A stretch of 64,000 bases of DNA from Lathyrus oleraceus (lineage: Eukaryota; Streptophyta; Magnoliopsida; Fabales; Fabaceae), in assembly GCF_024323335.1 (NCBI RefSeq), contig NC_066584.1, positions 275,567,618 to 275,631,617 on the forward strand. Direction: 5' to 3'. The number at the start of each line of letters is the position of its first letter. The stretch's first letter is position 1. The notes under the pieces are model-generated. The model was not told the origin of the DNA. It made no database searches and saw nothing but the letters and a program-made list of their open reading frames with translations. Of the stretch, positions 44,650 to 54,525 are shown piece after piece. The position numbers were made by a program, and so were the translations under genes.

Positions 44650-47600
44650 TTAGGCAAAGTATCTCTTAACTGCATCTGAATTCACAGGACGAGTGAAATC
44701 CTCCCCATCCATTGTTGTAAGCATCAAAGCTCCGCCTGAAAAGGCTCTCTTAACAACATATGGACCCTCGTAGTTTGGAGTCCACTTGCCCCTGGAATCG
44801 GGCGCGAAAGACAAAACTTTCTTGAGCACAAGGTCACCTTCTCGGAACACACGAGGCTTGACCTTCTTGTCGAATGCTTTCTTCATTCTCTGCTGATATA
44901 GCTGACCATGACACATGGCAGTTAATCTCTTCTCTTCGATTAAATTCAATTGGTCGTAACGACTCTGAATCCATTCAGCCTCAGTCAACTTGGCTTCCAT
45001 CAAGATTCGCATTGATGGGGTCTCCACCTCTACTGGGAGAACGGCTTCCATGCCATAAACAAGAGAAAAAGGGGTTGCCCCCGTTGAAGTGCGTACAGAC
45101 GTACGATATCCATGCAAAGCAAATGGCAGCATCTCATGCCAATCTTTGTACGTGACAGTCATCTTCTGGATAATCTTCTTGATATTCTTGTTAGCAGCTT
45201 CAACAGCCCCATTCATCTTGGGTCTATAAGGAGAAGAATTATGATGTGCAATCTTGAATTCAGCGCACAACTCATCCATCATCTTGTTACTCAGATTAGA
45301 TCCATTATCAGTAATGATCCTCTCCGGCACACCATAACGGCAAATCAGCTGGTTCTTGATGAACTTCACAACCACCTGTCTGGTTACATTTGCGTACGAC
45401 GCGGCTTCAACCCATTTGGTGAAGTAATCAATTGCTACGAGAATAAATCGATGTCCGTTGGATGCTTTCGGCTCAATCATGCCGATCATGTCGATTCCCC
45501 ACATAGAGAAAGGCCATGGTGACGAAATCACATTCAGAAGTGTCGGAGGAATATGAATCTTATCCGCATAAATTTGACACTTGTGACATTTCTTCACATA
45601 TTTGCAACAGTCAGACTCCATTGTCAGCCAATAGTAGCCTGCTCTCAGCATCTTCTTAGCCATGGCATGTCCATTGGAATGAGTACCAAATGAACCCTCA
45701 TGGACCTCAGTCATCAACAGGTTTGCTTCGTGTCTATCCACGCATCTGAGCAAAACCATATCAAAATTTCTCTTATACAGCACTTCACCACTGAGGTAGA
45801 AACTGCCTGACAACCTTCTCAAAGTTTTCCTATCTTTCACAGATGCCCCAGGCGGGTAGACCTGGTTCTGGAGGAAATTCTTGATATCAAAATACCAAGG
45901 CTTGTCATCTTTCACTTCTTCGATTGCAAATATGTGAGCTGGTCTATCCAAGCGCATCACAGTAATGTTGGGGACATCATTCCACCATCTGACTACTATC
46001 ATGGAAGCAAGCGTAGCAAGGGCATCTGCCATCCGATTATCCTCTCGAGGAATATGATAAAATTCAACTTCTGTGAAGAATGTTAAAATCCGTCTTGCAT
46101 AATCTCTGTATGGGATGAGACCTGGTTGATTCGTCTCCCATTCACCCTTGATCTGATTGACAACCAGGGCCGAATCACCATAGACATCAAGATACTTGAT
46201 CCTCAAATCAATGCATTCTTCAAGTCCCATAATACAGGCTTCGTACTCCGCCATGTTATTCGTGCATTTGAAAGTTAGCCTTGCTGTAAACGGAATGTGT
46301 GAACCTTGAGGAGTAATGATCACTGCCCCAATTCCATTTCCATATTGATTAACAGCGCCATCAAACACCATCGTCCATCTGGAACCAGGTTCTGGTCCTT
46401 CATCAAGTGTAGGCTCATCGCAATCTTTCATCTTCAAATACAGAATTTCCTCGTCAGGGAAGTCATACTGAACAGACTGATGATCTTCAATTGGCTGGTG
46501 CGCTAGATGGTCAGCCAAGATACTACCTTTGATAGCTTTCTGAGCTCGATACTCAATATCATACTCAGATAACAACATTTGCCAACGGGCAATCCTCCCA
46601 GTTAAAGCAGGCTTCTCGAAGATATACTTAATTGGATCCATTCTGGATATCAACCAAGTTGTATGATTAATCATGTACTGGCGCAAACGCTTAGCAGCCC
46701 AAGCCAAAGCACAACACGTCTTCTCAAGCATAGAGTACCGAGACTCGCAATCAATAAACTTCTTACTGAGGTAGTATATAGCAAACTCCTTCTTCCCTGA
46801 TTCATCTTGTTGACCGAGTACACAACCCATCGAGTCTTCAAGAACTGTCAAATACATGATCAGAGGTCTTCCTTCCACAGGCGGAGACAAAATCGGAGGT
46901 TCAGACAGATAATCTTTGATACTGTCGAAAGCTTTCTGGCAATCCTCGGTCCAATCATGAGACTGATCTTTCCGGAGGAGCTTGAATATCGGCGCACATG
47001 TGGCACTCATGTGGGATATAAATCTGGAAATGTAGTTCAAGCGGCCAAGAAAACCTCGGACTTGCTTCTCAGTTTTGGGTGCGGGCATCTCTTGTATTGC
47101 TTTGACCTTGGCAGGATCAACCTCAATACCTCTTTCACTTACCACAAAACCCAACAACTTACCGGAACGGACTCCAAATGTACATTTGTTTGGATTCAGG
47201 CGAAGTTTGAACTTCCTCAAACGCTGGAAGAGCTTCAACAAATGCTCAATATGCTCCACTTCCGTTTGGGACTTAGCAATCATATCATCAACATAGACTT
47301 CTATCTCCTTGTGCATCATATCATGAAACAAGGTAGTCATAGCTCGTTGATACGTGGCTCCGGCGTTCTTCAAACCGAAGGGCATCACTCGATAACAGAA
47401 TGTTCCCCAAGGTGTGATGAATGTTGTCTTCTCCATATCCTCTGGTGCCATCTTAATTTGATTATATCCGGAAAATCCGTCCATAAAGGAAAAGACTTTG
47501 AATTTGGCTGTATTGTCTACCAACATGTCAATGTGTGGTAGAGGAAAATCGTCTTTCGGGCTAGCTTTATTCAAATCTCTGTAATCAACGCACATACGGA

Positions 47601-48112
47601 CTTTTCCGTCCTTCTTAGGAACAGGCACAATGTTGGCCACCCATTGAGGATATGTCGAAGTCACCAGAAACCCCGCATCAATTTGCTTCTGAACTTCCTC
47701 TTTGATCTTCACTGCCATATCTGGATGAGTTCTTCTGAGCTTCTGCTTCACAGGCACGCACTCAGGCTTCAAAGGCAGGAAATGTTGCACAATATCTGTA
47801 TCTAAAACTGGCATGTCTTCATATGACCAAGCAAAGATATCTGAATATTCTCGTAGCAAGTTGATCAAATCTTCTTTAACAGACTCTTCAAGAAGTGCCC
47901 CAATCTTCACCAGGCGAACACAATCCTCAGACCCCAAGTTGACTGTTTCCAAGTCTTCGAGATGCGGCTGAATGATCTTCTCTTCGTGCTCAAGGAGACG
48001 GGTGATCTCATCAGGAATCTCTTCAACGTCATCTTCCTCTGCCTCAAATACAGGGAATTCAAAATTGGGAGATGGCGTTGGATCATTATGTGCAATGGGT
48101 TTTAGGATCAAC
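44650..48112 (-). CDS. Ogre-2 RT-RNase H-archaeal RNase H-integrase (second exon of gag-pol), intact
   Basis: 1153 codons from the first ATG at 48111. After splicing the frame is entered at 48112 from gag-pro. RT (about 150-330): VCVDYRDLNKASPKDDFPLP, FSFMDGFSGYNQIKM, catalytic YVDDMIAKS at about 273. The classical RNase H region (about 420-500) includes VLEDSMGCVLGQQDESG. The archaeal-type RNase H (about 585-720) has FDGAVNQYGNGIGAV, NNMAEYEA, YGDSALVV and RMADALATLAS. Integrase has a zinc finger ending KKCHKCQIYADKIH (about 843) and core residues in GIDMIGM, ITDNGSNLS and GAVEAANK (about 872, 935, 970). It makes and integrates the cDNA. The dual RNase H is characteristic of the Tat/Ogre lineage. 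There is no stop or frameshift. Confidence 0.95.
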
Positions 48113-48382
48113 CTGCATAATGATTTTGGTTAAAGAAAAACTTCAGAATTTAAACAAGCAAATCATTATGCAGATGAAAAATGTTTGCTTTTATTTTTGT
48201 TTTTATGGTTTTTTGTGATCACTGATTTCATAAAGAAAAGCAAAAAGTGAAAACAAAGGAAAAACAAATGTTTAACAATGCAAAAATTGAATGAAAATAT
48301 CATTGTATATATGCTTTGCCAACAATGTCATCACTTCTCTTTTTGGCATGGGAGAAGGGTTTTAAACAGAATGAACAATTAC
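48113..48382 (-). other. Ogre-2 intron between protease and RT (270 bp)
   Basis: On the minus strand the donor GTAATT begins at 48382 inside the AAG-TAA end of gag-pro, and the acceptor TTATGCAG ends at 48113. Splicing gives S-K-L-I-L-K-P in frame with RT. Unspliced RNA would give gag-pro only; spliced RNA would give the full polyprotein. The intron could thus set the Gag to Pol ratio (inference). Confidence 0.85.
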
Positions 48383-51300
48383 TTTGATCTATGGATGACT
48401 GTAGGAACATCTACAGCGACCCAATTGTGGCAGACACCACCAGGAATAACAAAATTGTTCAAGTCTTCTGCATCTTCTTCTTCAATGATAGCAGCAGCTT
48501 CCTCTTCTGGTTGATCAGCATGGATGAATCCTCCACTTGTGAACAGACCTTGCTCGTTGAATGCCCCAGAACCATAGCCAATGCCAGCCCGGGATCTATT
48601 GTCTTCAAGTTCAAGCACTTTCCCTAATCCAGCAACTGCACCACATTCAATGGCCAGCTTTGCATCTCGGTAGGAAGTGAATGAAGGAGACTTCTTCTCG
48701 ATTGGTTCATCAATAGACAAAGCTTGGAACTGAGTTCCAACTTCATCCTCTGCGTCAATGTACGAGAAAGAAGACAAATGGCTAACCAGGAGAGCCTTTT
48801 CTCCCCCTACTACAACCAGTTTCTTGTTTTTGACAAACTTCAGCTTCTGGTGTAGGGTGGATGTCACGGCGCCAGCCTCGTGAATCCATGGTCTGCCTAA
48901 GAGACAACTGTACGATGGGTGGATATCCATTACTTGAAAAGTAACTTGGAAATCACTTGGTCCTATCTTGATTAGGAGATCAACTTCCCCAATCACGGTC
49001 TTGCGCGACCCATCAAATGCTTTTACAACAACCCCACTCTGCCTCATAGGAGGACCTTGATATGACAATCGAGAGAGTGTGGATTTCGGCAATACATTAA
49101 GAGAAGATCCAGTGTCCACCAACACATTGGACATTGCATCAGATTTGCAATTCATAGAGATGTGTAAAGCCATGTTGTGGTCTCTTCCCTCCTCAGGGAG
49201 ATCAGCGTCACAAAAGCTCAAAGTGTTGCAAGCGGTGATGTTTGCAACAATGCTATCAAATTGTTCCAGGGTAACGTCGTGATCAACATACGCCAAGTCC
49301 AAGACTTTCTGCAAAGACTCCCTATGAGGTTCTGAATTCAGCAATAGAGAAAGAATAGAGATCTTGGAGGGCGTGTGTAGAAGCTGGTCTACAATATTGT
49401 ACTCACTCTTTCTGATGAGCCTCAGCATCTCATCAGATTCTTCATCAACAATGCCACTTGGGCCAACTGAAGAAACAGGAGTCTTTTGTAAGGATGAGGA
49501 GGGTTTGGCAACATCAAGTGCCGGGTTCTGAACATTCACAGCGGTCCCCACAGGGCGCTCAACAGTATCAGAAATAGTAGCCTTTGGAGGCGCAGAAAAT
49601 ACACGACCACTTCGGGTCAACCCACTCACATCAACAATAGTGGTTACGGAAGTGGAAGGCAAAGGCACTTCGACCCCATCCTGAACAGCAACAGGATTGT
49701 ACCGGAATGGCACAGCTCGATCAGATGTATAAGGCACATGGCCAGCTGGTTTGATAATCAGAGAAGGTGAAGCCTTCGGCTTGTTGCTATTGTAGCGAAT
49801 AACAACTGGTTCAGGTAGCTTGAACACTGGTGATATGACATTCACTTCGGGTTCAACTACATCAACATTGCGATTCTGCAGAATCTCAATGGTACCTTCA
49901 TCTAACATCTTCTGAAGTTCACGGCGGACCTGGTCGCAACCCAAGCGATTGACCGAGCAGACGCGGCACTTGTCGTGGTTATGCTCCAAATAGCTGTACT
50001 GACACAACATCTTATGTAAATCAACCAACGACTGCCTGATATGGCTGACGTACTTAACCTTGTATTTCCCACGGCATTCCTGAATCATGTTCACAGACTT
50101 CCCATGCGGCGGCAATGGGTTCTTGGTGACGTTCGGGCTTGAGTCCTCGAAACTCAGGATTCCACTTCTCATAAGGTCTTGCACCTTATTCTTCAGCGGG
50201 AAACAGTTCTCTACATTGTGGCCCGGAGCACCGGAATGGTAGACACAATGCTGGTCTGGTTTGTACCACCATTGCGGGTTTGCAGGAATAGCAGGAGGAT
50301 CCTTGGGAGAAACCAATTTCCTCTCCAACAAGGAGGGATAAAGCTCTGCATATGTCATAGGAATTGGATCGAAGCTGATCTTCTTCCTATCATAATTCAT
50401 GTTAGCTTGATTGGTTGTACTTCCACGAGGCTGGTAAGCCTGTTGCTGTGGACGCTGCTGTGGTTGTTGGTATTGCGGTTGCTGATATTGCTGTTGATGC
50501 TGATACTGTTGAGGTTGATATTGTGGCGCACTGTCTTTGAATACAGGTGCTACATGAGCCACCTGGTGCTGATGTCCGGCACGTCGTGCAGGCTTCCTCT
50601 GAACAGAGGGTCTTCTTTGTTTCGGCTGAGACTGCACGGCATGTGCTTCACCTTCTTTCCTCTTAAACGCCCCATATCGTTTAGAGGAAGAACCATCATC
50701 TTTAGCCAACCGTCCTTCACGGACACCTTCTTCAAGGCGCATCCCCATGTTCACCATCTCGGTGAAATCAGAGGGAGCGCTTGCCACCATTCGTTCATAG
50801 TAAAATGAACCAAGAGTTTTCAGAAATATCTTGGTCATCTCTTTCTCTTCCAACGGTGGGGTGATCTGAGCTGCCAGCTCACGCCATCTCTGGGCGTACT
50901 CCTTGAACGATTCCTTGTCTTTTTGTGACATGGACCTGAGTTGATCTCGGTCAGGCGCCATATCGACATTGTACTTATATTGCTTGACGAAAGCTTCGCC
51001 AAGGTCATTGAAAGATCGGATGTTGACACTGTCCAGGCTCATGTACCATCTGAGCGCAGCACCAGACAGACTGTCTTGGAAATAATGGATCAAGAGTTGA
51101 TCATTATCAGTCTGTGTTGACATCTTCCTGGCGTACATGACCAGGTGAGCGAGTGGACAGGTGTTCCCCTTGTACTTTTCAAAGTCTGGGACCTTGAATT
51201 TGATTGGTATTTTGACACCGGGAACTAGGCAGAGTTCGGCTGCAGACTTGCCGAAGAGATCTTTGCCACGGAGAGTCCTCAATTCCTTTCTCAGCTCAAG

Positions 51301-51768
51301 GAATTGATCGTTCATTGCGTCCATCTTTTCATGAACATCTGAGCCTTCAGAGGCCTCAGAGTGATAGATGGTGTCGTCTACCCTAGGCATGGTATGCACA
51401 ACAGGAGGAGCGGGAACGGGGACCGGGCTAGATGCCGGCATTTGAACAAAGGTCGGAGCTGGCAGATCAGGCATGAAGCTTGGAGGCATCCCCCAAGGAA
51501 AACCGGGAGGCATGGCATTGGGCACATGGGCATTGACTGGCACCGTTGAAGTAGCCACTTCAGAAATAACCGTCCGCTGAACGAGAGTTGCTGGCTGTTG
51601 AGCAGGCTGGTTCTGAGCAGCAAGGAGTTGCTCCATCAAAGCGCCAAGTCTGGCGACCTCTTCCCTTAGATCTCGGTTCTCTTGCTCCAACTGTTCCATG
51701 ATTCTGGCAGAGTTGACTCTTGTATAATACCGGTGAGTCAGCTTGTCTTCAAAATAAATGAAGAGCAA
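48379..51768 (-). CDS. Ogre-2 gag-protease, intact, 1129 aa
   Basis: N terminus with a coiled-coil-like MEQLEQENRDLREEVARLG stretch (the likely start is this methionine or the upstream MLFIYFEDK). Capsid region: KFKVPDFEKYKGNTCPLAHL, LLIHYFQDSLSGAALRWY, EAFVKQYKYNVDM. Then a Q/Y-rich linker and a variant zinc knuckle CVYHSGAPGHNVENC (C-x2-H-x5-H-x4-C) that probably binds RNA. A DKCRVCSVN cysteine motif follows, then an aspartic protease with NVLVDTGSSLNVLPKSTL (about 880) and LLGRPWIHEAGAV. The frame ends HRSK with its stop inside the intron donor. Intact throughout. Confidence 0.95.
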   Translation of the reverse strand: MLFIYFEDKLTHRYYTRVNSARIMEQLEQENRDLREEVARLGALMEQLLAAQNQPAQQPATLVQRTVISEVATSTVPVNAHVPNAMPPGFPWGMPPSFMPDLPAPTFVQMPASSPVPVPAPPVVHTMPRVDDTIYHSEASEGSDVHEKMDAMNDQFLELRKELRTLRGKDLFGKSAAELCLVPGVKIPIKFKVPDFEKYKGNTCPLAHLVMYARKMSTQTDNDQLLIHYFQDSLSGAALRWYMSLDSVNIRSFNDLGEAFVKQYKYNVDMAPDRDQLRSMSQKDKESFKEYAQRWRELAAQITPPLEEKEMTKIFLKTLGSFYYERMVASAPSDFTEMVNMGMRLEEGVREGRLAKDDGSSSKRYGAFKRKEGEAHAVQSQPKQRRPSVQRKPARRAGHQHQVAHVAPVFKDSAPQYQPQQYQHQQQYQQPQYQQPQQRPQQQAYQPRGSTTNQANMNYDRKKISFDPIPMTYAELYPSLLERKLVSPKDPPAIPANPQWWYKPDQHCVYHSGAPGHNVENCFPLKNKVQDLMRSGILSFEDSSPNVTKNPLPPHGKSVNMIQECRGKYKVKYVSHIRQSLVDLHKMLCQYSYLEHNHDKCRVCSVNRLGCDQVRRELQKMLDEGTIEILQNRNVDVVEPEVNVISPVFKLPEPVVIRYNSNKPKASPSLIIKPAGHVPYTSDRAVPFRYNPVAVQDGVEVPLPSTSVTTIVDVSGLTRSGRVFSAPPKATISDTVERPVGTAVNVQNPALDVAKPSSSLQKTPVSSVGPSGIVDEESDEMLRLIRKSEYNIVDQLLHTPSKISILSLLLNSEPHRESLQKVLDLAYVDHDVTLEQFDSIVANITACNTLSFCDADLPEEGRDHNMALHISMNCKSDAMSNVLVDTGSSLNVLPKSTLSRLSYQGPPMRQSGVVVKAFDGSRKTVIGEVDLLIKIGPSDFQVTFQVMDIHPSYSCLLGRPWIHEAGAVTSTLHQKLKFVKNKKLVVVGGEKALLVSHLSSFSYIDAEDEVGTQFQALSIDEPIEKKSPSFTSYRDAKLAIECGAVAGLGKVLELEDNRSRAGIGYGSGAFNEQGLFTSGGFIHADQPEEEAAAIIEEEDAEDLNNFVIPGGVCHNWVAVDVPTVIHRSK

Positions 51769-51994
51769 AGGTTAGAACCAGAAGACCAGAAACAAAGGGT
51801 ACCTGTTTATGCAAGAATGATGCATGGAATGCTTGTGCAGATGCTTTGTTTTCAAGGAACCCTTAGGGTATTGTTTGCAATATTTTGAATATTTAAACAT
51901 TTTAATTGCTCATGGAAAATATTTCATTCAATATATCAAAACAAAGAAATACAGCATTTTTGATTCATTACAAAGAGAAAAGGTAAACAACATC
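51769..51994 (-). other. Ogre-2 spacer between gag-pro and ORF1
   Basis: 226 bp, no frame of note. Shares a TGCATAAACAGG segment (minus strand) with the Ogre-1 spacer. Confidence 0.5.
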
Positions 51995-53503
51995 CTATGG
52001 ATCCCTAACAGCTCGGGATGCTGGAGTACGAGAAGTGCACAACTTCTTGATCTCTCTCTCATAGGCAGCCTCCATATCAGCTTTCTCTTTAGCAAGTCGA
52101 TCATACCTCCTCTTCCAGAATTTGGAAGACTGTGGAAGCAGAGAAGTCCAAGTGTCGTTCGGATCGTCGATCACTCGGTGCTCGAGAAATTCAATCATAG
52201 CATCCTTCTCCTTGAGCTGCTGCAGCAATTCCTCTCTTTCGCGGATCCAAGCACGCGAAAGGTCTTCTTCTCTCAACTCCTCTACACGTTGGGTAGGGAG
52301 GGTTGAAGGCCCAGCCACATCCAACAGTGAAGGTCTCGGATGATCGTACGGCATCAGGTAGGTGGCAGCTCTCTGTCTGACCCAAGAGGTGTAGGGCTCC
52401 AAAGCAATGCAGTTCTTCGGACCCAACTCATTCCTACTTTTCTTGTGAATACTGCGCCAGGCACGGACAAATCTGGCTTTCAGGCCTTGGGGATCTTTAC
52501 CCTCCTGGAAGAACACATCTTCTAACAGAATGTTATTAGGTTTATCCTTCAGGGGGAACCCAAGCTGACGTCGTGCAAGAATAGGATTGTAGGTAATCCC
52601 ACCACATGTACCAAGAAGAGGCACATTAGGGAATTCCCCACAATAGTCGATGATCTGAACGGTATCATACACGCGATCATACCAGGTGATATCATCATTG
52701 GTGAGAGACATGAGTCTCTGAGACCACCGTAGACATCCCTTGTTCTCCTTGAAAGCAACTGTCTGCGGCAAGTGCGAAATAAACCACTTGTACAGCAGGG
52801 GTAAACAGCAGACAATAACTCCTCCATTCTTCATATTCCTCAAGTGCAAGGAGACATAGGCATCGCCCAACAAAGTCGGAACTGGATTAAGAACTGAGAA
52901 GATCCTAATGGCGTTCATGTCCACGAACTTGTCGAAGTTGGGAAATAGCACCAATCCATAGATGAGCAGCACAAATAGAGCCTCAAAGGCATCCTCACTC
53001 ATGGCCTTCCCATAAAAGGTAGCTTGGGCAATGAGGAACTCGGAAGGAAAACCCTGAATTCCGCCTTTGGTAGTCAGATTAGCTCTAATCAAATCTTCAT
53101 CTATGTGCAACAGACTAGCAATCTCTCGAGCAGATGGAATACTCTCTAGGCCACTGAACGGCACTTGATCCAGAATTGGAATCCCAATGAGATGAGAGTA
53201 TTCTTCCAAAGTCGGCAACAACTGGAAATCCGGAAATAAGAAGCAATGATGCAAGGGATTGTAGAACTGAGCCAAGGTACTCATCAATCCTTCGTCAACC
53301 TGAGTGGTGAGCAGAGGTAGAAGCTTCCCATAGCGAGCTTTGAAACCCAAGGGATCTAATACATATGATGTCAGATTCCTTAACTCTTTTACATCAGGCT
53401 GCTTAAAGCTGTACTTCTTTGTATGCCTTTTCGGTCTTTCCATGTCTGAAAATTTTGCAAATAACCCTTTAAGTTCCTTGAAAATTTTCTCTTTTGATGA
53501 CAT
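51995..53503 (-). CDS. Ogre-2 ORF1 protein, intact, unknown function
   Basis: About 502 codons from MSSKEKIFKELKGL. The frame is open to an ATG at 53611, but that start lies inside a leader hairpin, so I prefer 53503. Visible features: a basic N terminus (MERPKRHTKKYSFKQ), a middle region rich in conserved aromatic and hydrophobic blocks (HHCFLFPDFQLLPTLEEYSH, LFVLLIYGLVLFPN, VPTLLGDAYVSLHLRN, LARRQLGFPLKDKPN, YTSWVRQRA), and a charged coiled-coil C terminus (EELREEDLSRAWIREREELL, then LKEKDAMIEFLEHRV). Ogre elements carry such an extra ORF before gag; its role is unknown. Ogre-1 preserves the same blocks despite stops, implying past selection. I do not assign a function. Confidence 0.85.
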   Translation of the reverse strand: MSSKEKIFKELKGLFAKFSDMERPKRHTKKYSFKQPDVKELRNLTSYVLDPLGFKARYGKLLPLLTTQVDEGLMSTLAQFYNPLHHCFLFPDFQLLPTLEEYSHLIGIPILDQVPFSGLESIPSAREIASLLHIDEDLIRANLTTKGGIQGFPSEFLIAQATFYGKAMSEDAFEALFVLLIYGLVLFPNFDKFVDMNAIRIFSVLNPVPTLLGDAYVSLHLRNMKNGGVIVCCLPLLYKWFISHLPQTVAFKENKGCLRWSQRLMSLTNDDITWYDRVYDTVQIIDYCGEFPNVPLLGTCGGITYNPILARRQLGFPLKDKPNNILLEDVFFQEGKDPQGLKARFVRAWRSIHKKSRNELGPKNCIALEPYTSWVRQRAATYLMPYDHPRPSLLDVAGPSTLPTQRVEELREEDLSRAWIREREELLQQLKEKDAMIEFLEHRVIDDPNDTWTSLLPQSSKFWKRRYDRLAKEKADMEAAYEREIKKLCTSRTPASRAVRDP

Positions 53504-53602
53504 GAATGCGGATGAATGCGTGAATGCATGAATGCAACAAACACACTCAAGGATCAAGCAAAACACACCAAACAAAGGTCGTGGGAAAGCTCTATGTATC
53601 CC

Positions 53603-53764
53603 TAATATCAATCATCCATTTTGGTGGATTTAGGTTTTCACCTTATCAACACCCAAGTTCCATTGATATTAACGGTACATGAACCGGTTCTAACATTCTT
53701 AATATCAACCAACCGCTTTGGTGGATTTTAGGTTTTACACCTGATCCGGGATCCATTGATATTA
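53603..53764 (-). repeat. Tandemly duplicated hairpins in Ogre-2 leader
   Basis: A 97-bp unit is present twice. In each, TAATATCAA(T) near the start pairs with (A)TTGATATTA near the end: 53603-53612 with 53662-53671 (10 bp), and 53700-53708 with 53756-53764 (9 bp). Both loops contain TTTGGTGGATTT and an AGGTTTT run. They lie between the primer site and ORF1, where packaging or dimerisation signals are expected. Confidence 0.75.
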
Positions 53765-54433
53765 ACAATGTTTGAACGACTCAACCACGAATCACGGGTT
53801 TGTTGAGAGTCACGAGCATGGAGTCTCGGTTAAGAACCACCCAAAGGGAGTGTACTAGGGTTTAAACCTGCCAGACATGTTCTATCAGAGGTTCCCATAA
53901 TCATCGTTCCATCTTTCGAATATTATCGGAGGAACGAATACTCGTATTCCAAGAATATTCTCAAGAGAAACTCTTATGAGTGTAGTATCGCGTAACAATC
54001 GTATCAGAACTTACATCTGAACGACCTCCGCACTACTGTCCTAAAAAAATAGGCCAAGATGGGTTTGGTAAACTAAGGTCCTTGGCTTCTGCGGCACATG
54101 ATTGAAAGAATAATGCCTAACCACAAATAACTTGTGTGACATTATTAGTTCAACATGACCTCCACCAAGTGAATGGACTCGCAAGTCAACTGGCTAAGGA
54201 ATACTCCACACCAGTCAACAAGACTATGCCATTCTCCTATCCTAGAGTGCACTCGAGTTCGGGTACAGAACTCATCTCACAGATCACCAAAGCAAACAGC
54301 AAATGTATATCAAGCAATTCACACATTACAATCAATACAGTGATCCCAAATTGTACAAAAATATGTCATATAACAAATAACAATATAGCACAACAAGGGT
54401 GAAAAGTAGGCAATACCACCAAGGATCGGTTCA
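53765..54433 (-). other. Ogre-2 5' leader, non-coding
   Basis: About 670 bp between the primer-binding site and the leader hairpins. No recognisable coding sequence. Confidence 0.6.
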
Positions 54434-54451
54434 TCCCCAGTGGAGTCGCCA
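54434..54451 (-). other. Ogre-2 primer-binding site (tRNA-Arg type)
   Basis: Minus strand TGGCGACTCCACTGGGGA, 6 nt after the 5' LTR. I recall this as the tRNA-Arg-complementary site of Ogre elements. The first nine bases recur inside the LTR at 54526-54534. Confidence 0.85.
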
Positions 54452-54525
54452 CTTTTCTGTAGCGGTGTATTCGTCGCTATATGATCTATCGATTAAACCA
54501 TAAGCAAGGCATACAATGAAATTTC

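Noticed and set aside
46807..47541. Long plus-strand frame of 244 codons opposite Ogre-2 pol
   Set aside because: Antisense shadow of the RT region; the minus-strand frame carries all catalytic motifs.
50179..50808. 209-codon plus-strand frame opposite Ogre-2 gag
   Set aside because: Antisense shadow; leucine-rich composition comes from the Q-rich gag linker read backwards.
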